This document shows, one piece after another, positions 63,954 to 64,000 of a DNA stretch of 64,000 nt; position 1 is the first letter of the stretch; the number at the start of each line of letters is the position of its first letter. This DNA comes from Aulostomus chinensis (lineage: Eukaryota; Chordata; Actinopteri; Syngnathiformes; Aulostomidae). The translations under genes were made by a program, and so were the position numbers. Where the stretch lies: NCBI GenBank assembly GCA_037954235.1, contig JBBMOA010000044.1, forward strand, positions 1 through 64,000, in the 5' to 3' direction. The notes under the pieces were generated by a model. The model had not been told where the DNA came from and made no database searches. It saw only the letters and a list, made by a program, of their open reading frames with translations.

Positions 63954-64000
63954 GTGAGTTTTCAGTCAAGTTTCAACCTGAAAGCATAGAAAGATGCATA
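63954..64000. repeat. Partial monomer at right edge (M343)
   Basis: The first 47 bases of a consensus monomer are present, cut by the window end. This shows the array continues to the right. Confidence 0.97.

Larger units (their letters stand above)
1..64000. repeat. 187-bp satellite DNA array, 342 monomers plus a partial
   Basis: The window is filled by one direct tandem repeat with no spacer. The motif GTGAGTTTTCAGTCAAG recurs at 1, 188, 375, 562 and onward every 187 bases to 63954. This last position is one base short of perfect 187-bp register, so the net indel over 342 monomers is a single base. The consensus has 58 A, 32 C, 36 G and 61 T (about 36% G+C). All copies share one orientation. 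Known biology: satellites of 150-200 bp, near the nucleosome repeat length, commonly build centromeres and pericentromeric heterochromatin in animals and plants. That this array is centromeric is inference; no kinetochore-specific motif was found. I do not recognise the family by name. No unique sequence or array edge lies inside the window, so the array extends beyond both ends. Confidence 0.98.

Noticed and set aside
1..64000. Protein-coding open reading frames
   Set aside because: Stops occur in every frame of both strands of the monomer and the frame shifts by one at each boundary, so open stretches stay at or below about 50 codons and repeat as the array does. They are by-products of the satellite.
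1..64000. CRISPR array
   Set aside because: The 187-bp units are contiguous with no unique spacers, there are no cas genes, and length and layout fit a eukaryotic satellite.
1..64000. Identification as the sparid fish EcoRI centromeric satellite, which is also 187 bp
   Set aside because: The length matches, but the consensus has no GAATTC site and I cannot align it to that family from memory. A database search of M6 would decide; length alone is not evidence.
1..64000. Transposon or inserted element breaking the array
   Set aside because: Every monomer boundary I followed is present in register from 1 to 63954, so there is no room for an insertion.

Overview
The whole window is one uninterrupted tandem satellite array. 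A single monomer of 187 bp repeats head to tail in one orientation from base 1 to base 64000. I count 342 complete monomers plus a 47-base partial copy at the right edge; 341 are 187 bp and one (6920-7105) is 186 bp. I see no gene, RNA gene, transposon, unique spacer or flank. The consensus monomer is about 36% G+C, has stop codons in all frames of both strands, and shifts frame by one at every monomer boundary (187 = 3x62+1), so no open frame exceeds about 50 codons. Monomers are numbered M1 to M343 from base 1, an arbitrary phase: M1-M38 start at 1+187(n-1), and M39 onward start at 187(n-1).

An array this long and uniform is typical of eukaryotic centromeric or pericentromeric heterochromatin. 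Many recurrent variants are CpG to TpG/CpA changes, which suits a genome with methylated DNA (vertebrate or plant). A fish or other vertebrate is plausible, but I do not recognise the family and the species cannot be fixed from sequence alone.

The information lies in higher-order structure. Diagnostic substitutions recur in the same order at long range, which shows that multi-kilobase blocks were copied. Layout: 1-7292 (M1-M39) is a head block with a 6/12-monomer sub-period. 7293-14772 is a local near-tandem duplication of 22 and about 18 monomers. 14773-24870 is a 54-monomer block. 24871-28236 is a second version of the head. 28237-33659 copies part of the 54-monomer block with a 5-monomer insertion. 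33660-35155 is a short duplication. 35156-42448 repeats the head block with one extra monomer, and 42449-45066 is a shortened version of the middle region. 45067-55164 repeats the 54-monomer block with no marker difference that I found. 55165-59278 is a 22-monomer tandem duplication of head plus tail. 59279-64000 repeats 24871-29592.

The pattern fits repeated unequal exchange or block amplification followed by local gain and loss of whole monomers. Recent copying is implied because copies about 20-35 kb apart share even rare variants. I found no novel gene system. The notable features are the nested duplication history, the linked six-base variant haplotype, the CpG-centred variation and the near-absence of indels. 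All counts and variant positions were read by eye and should be recomputed.
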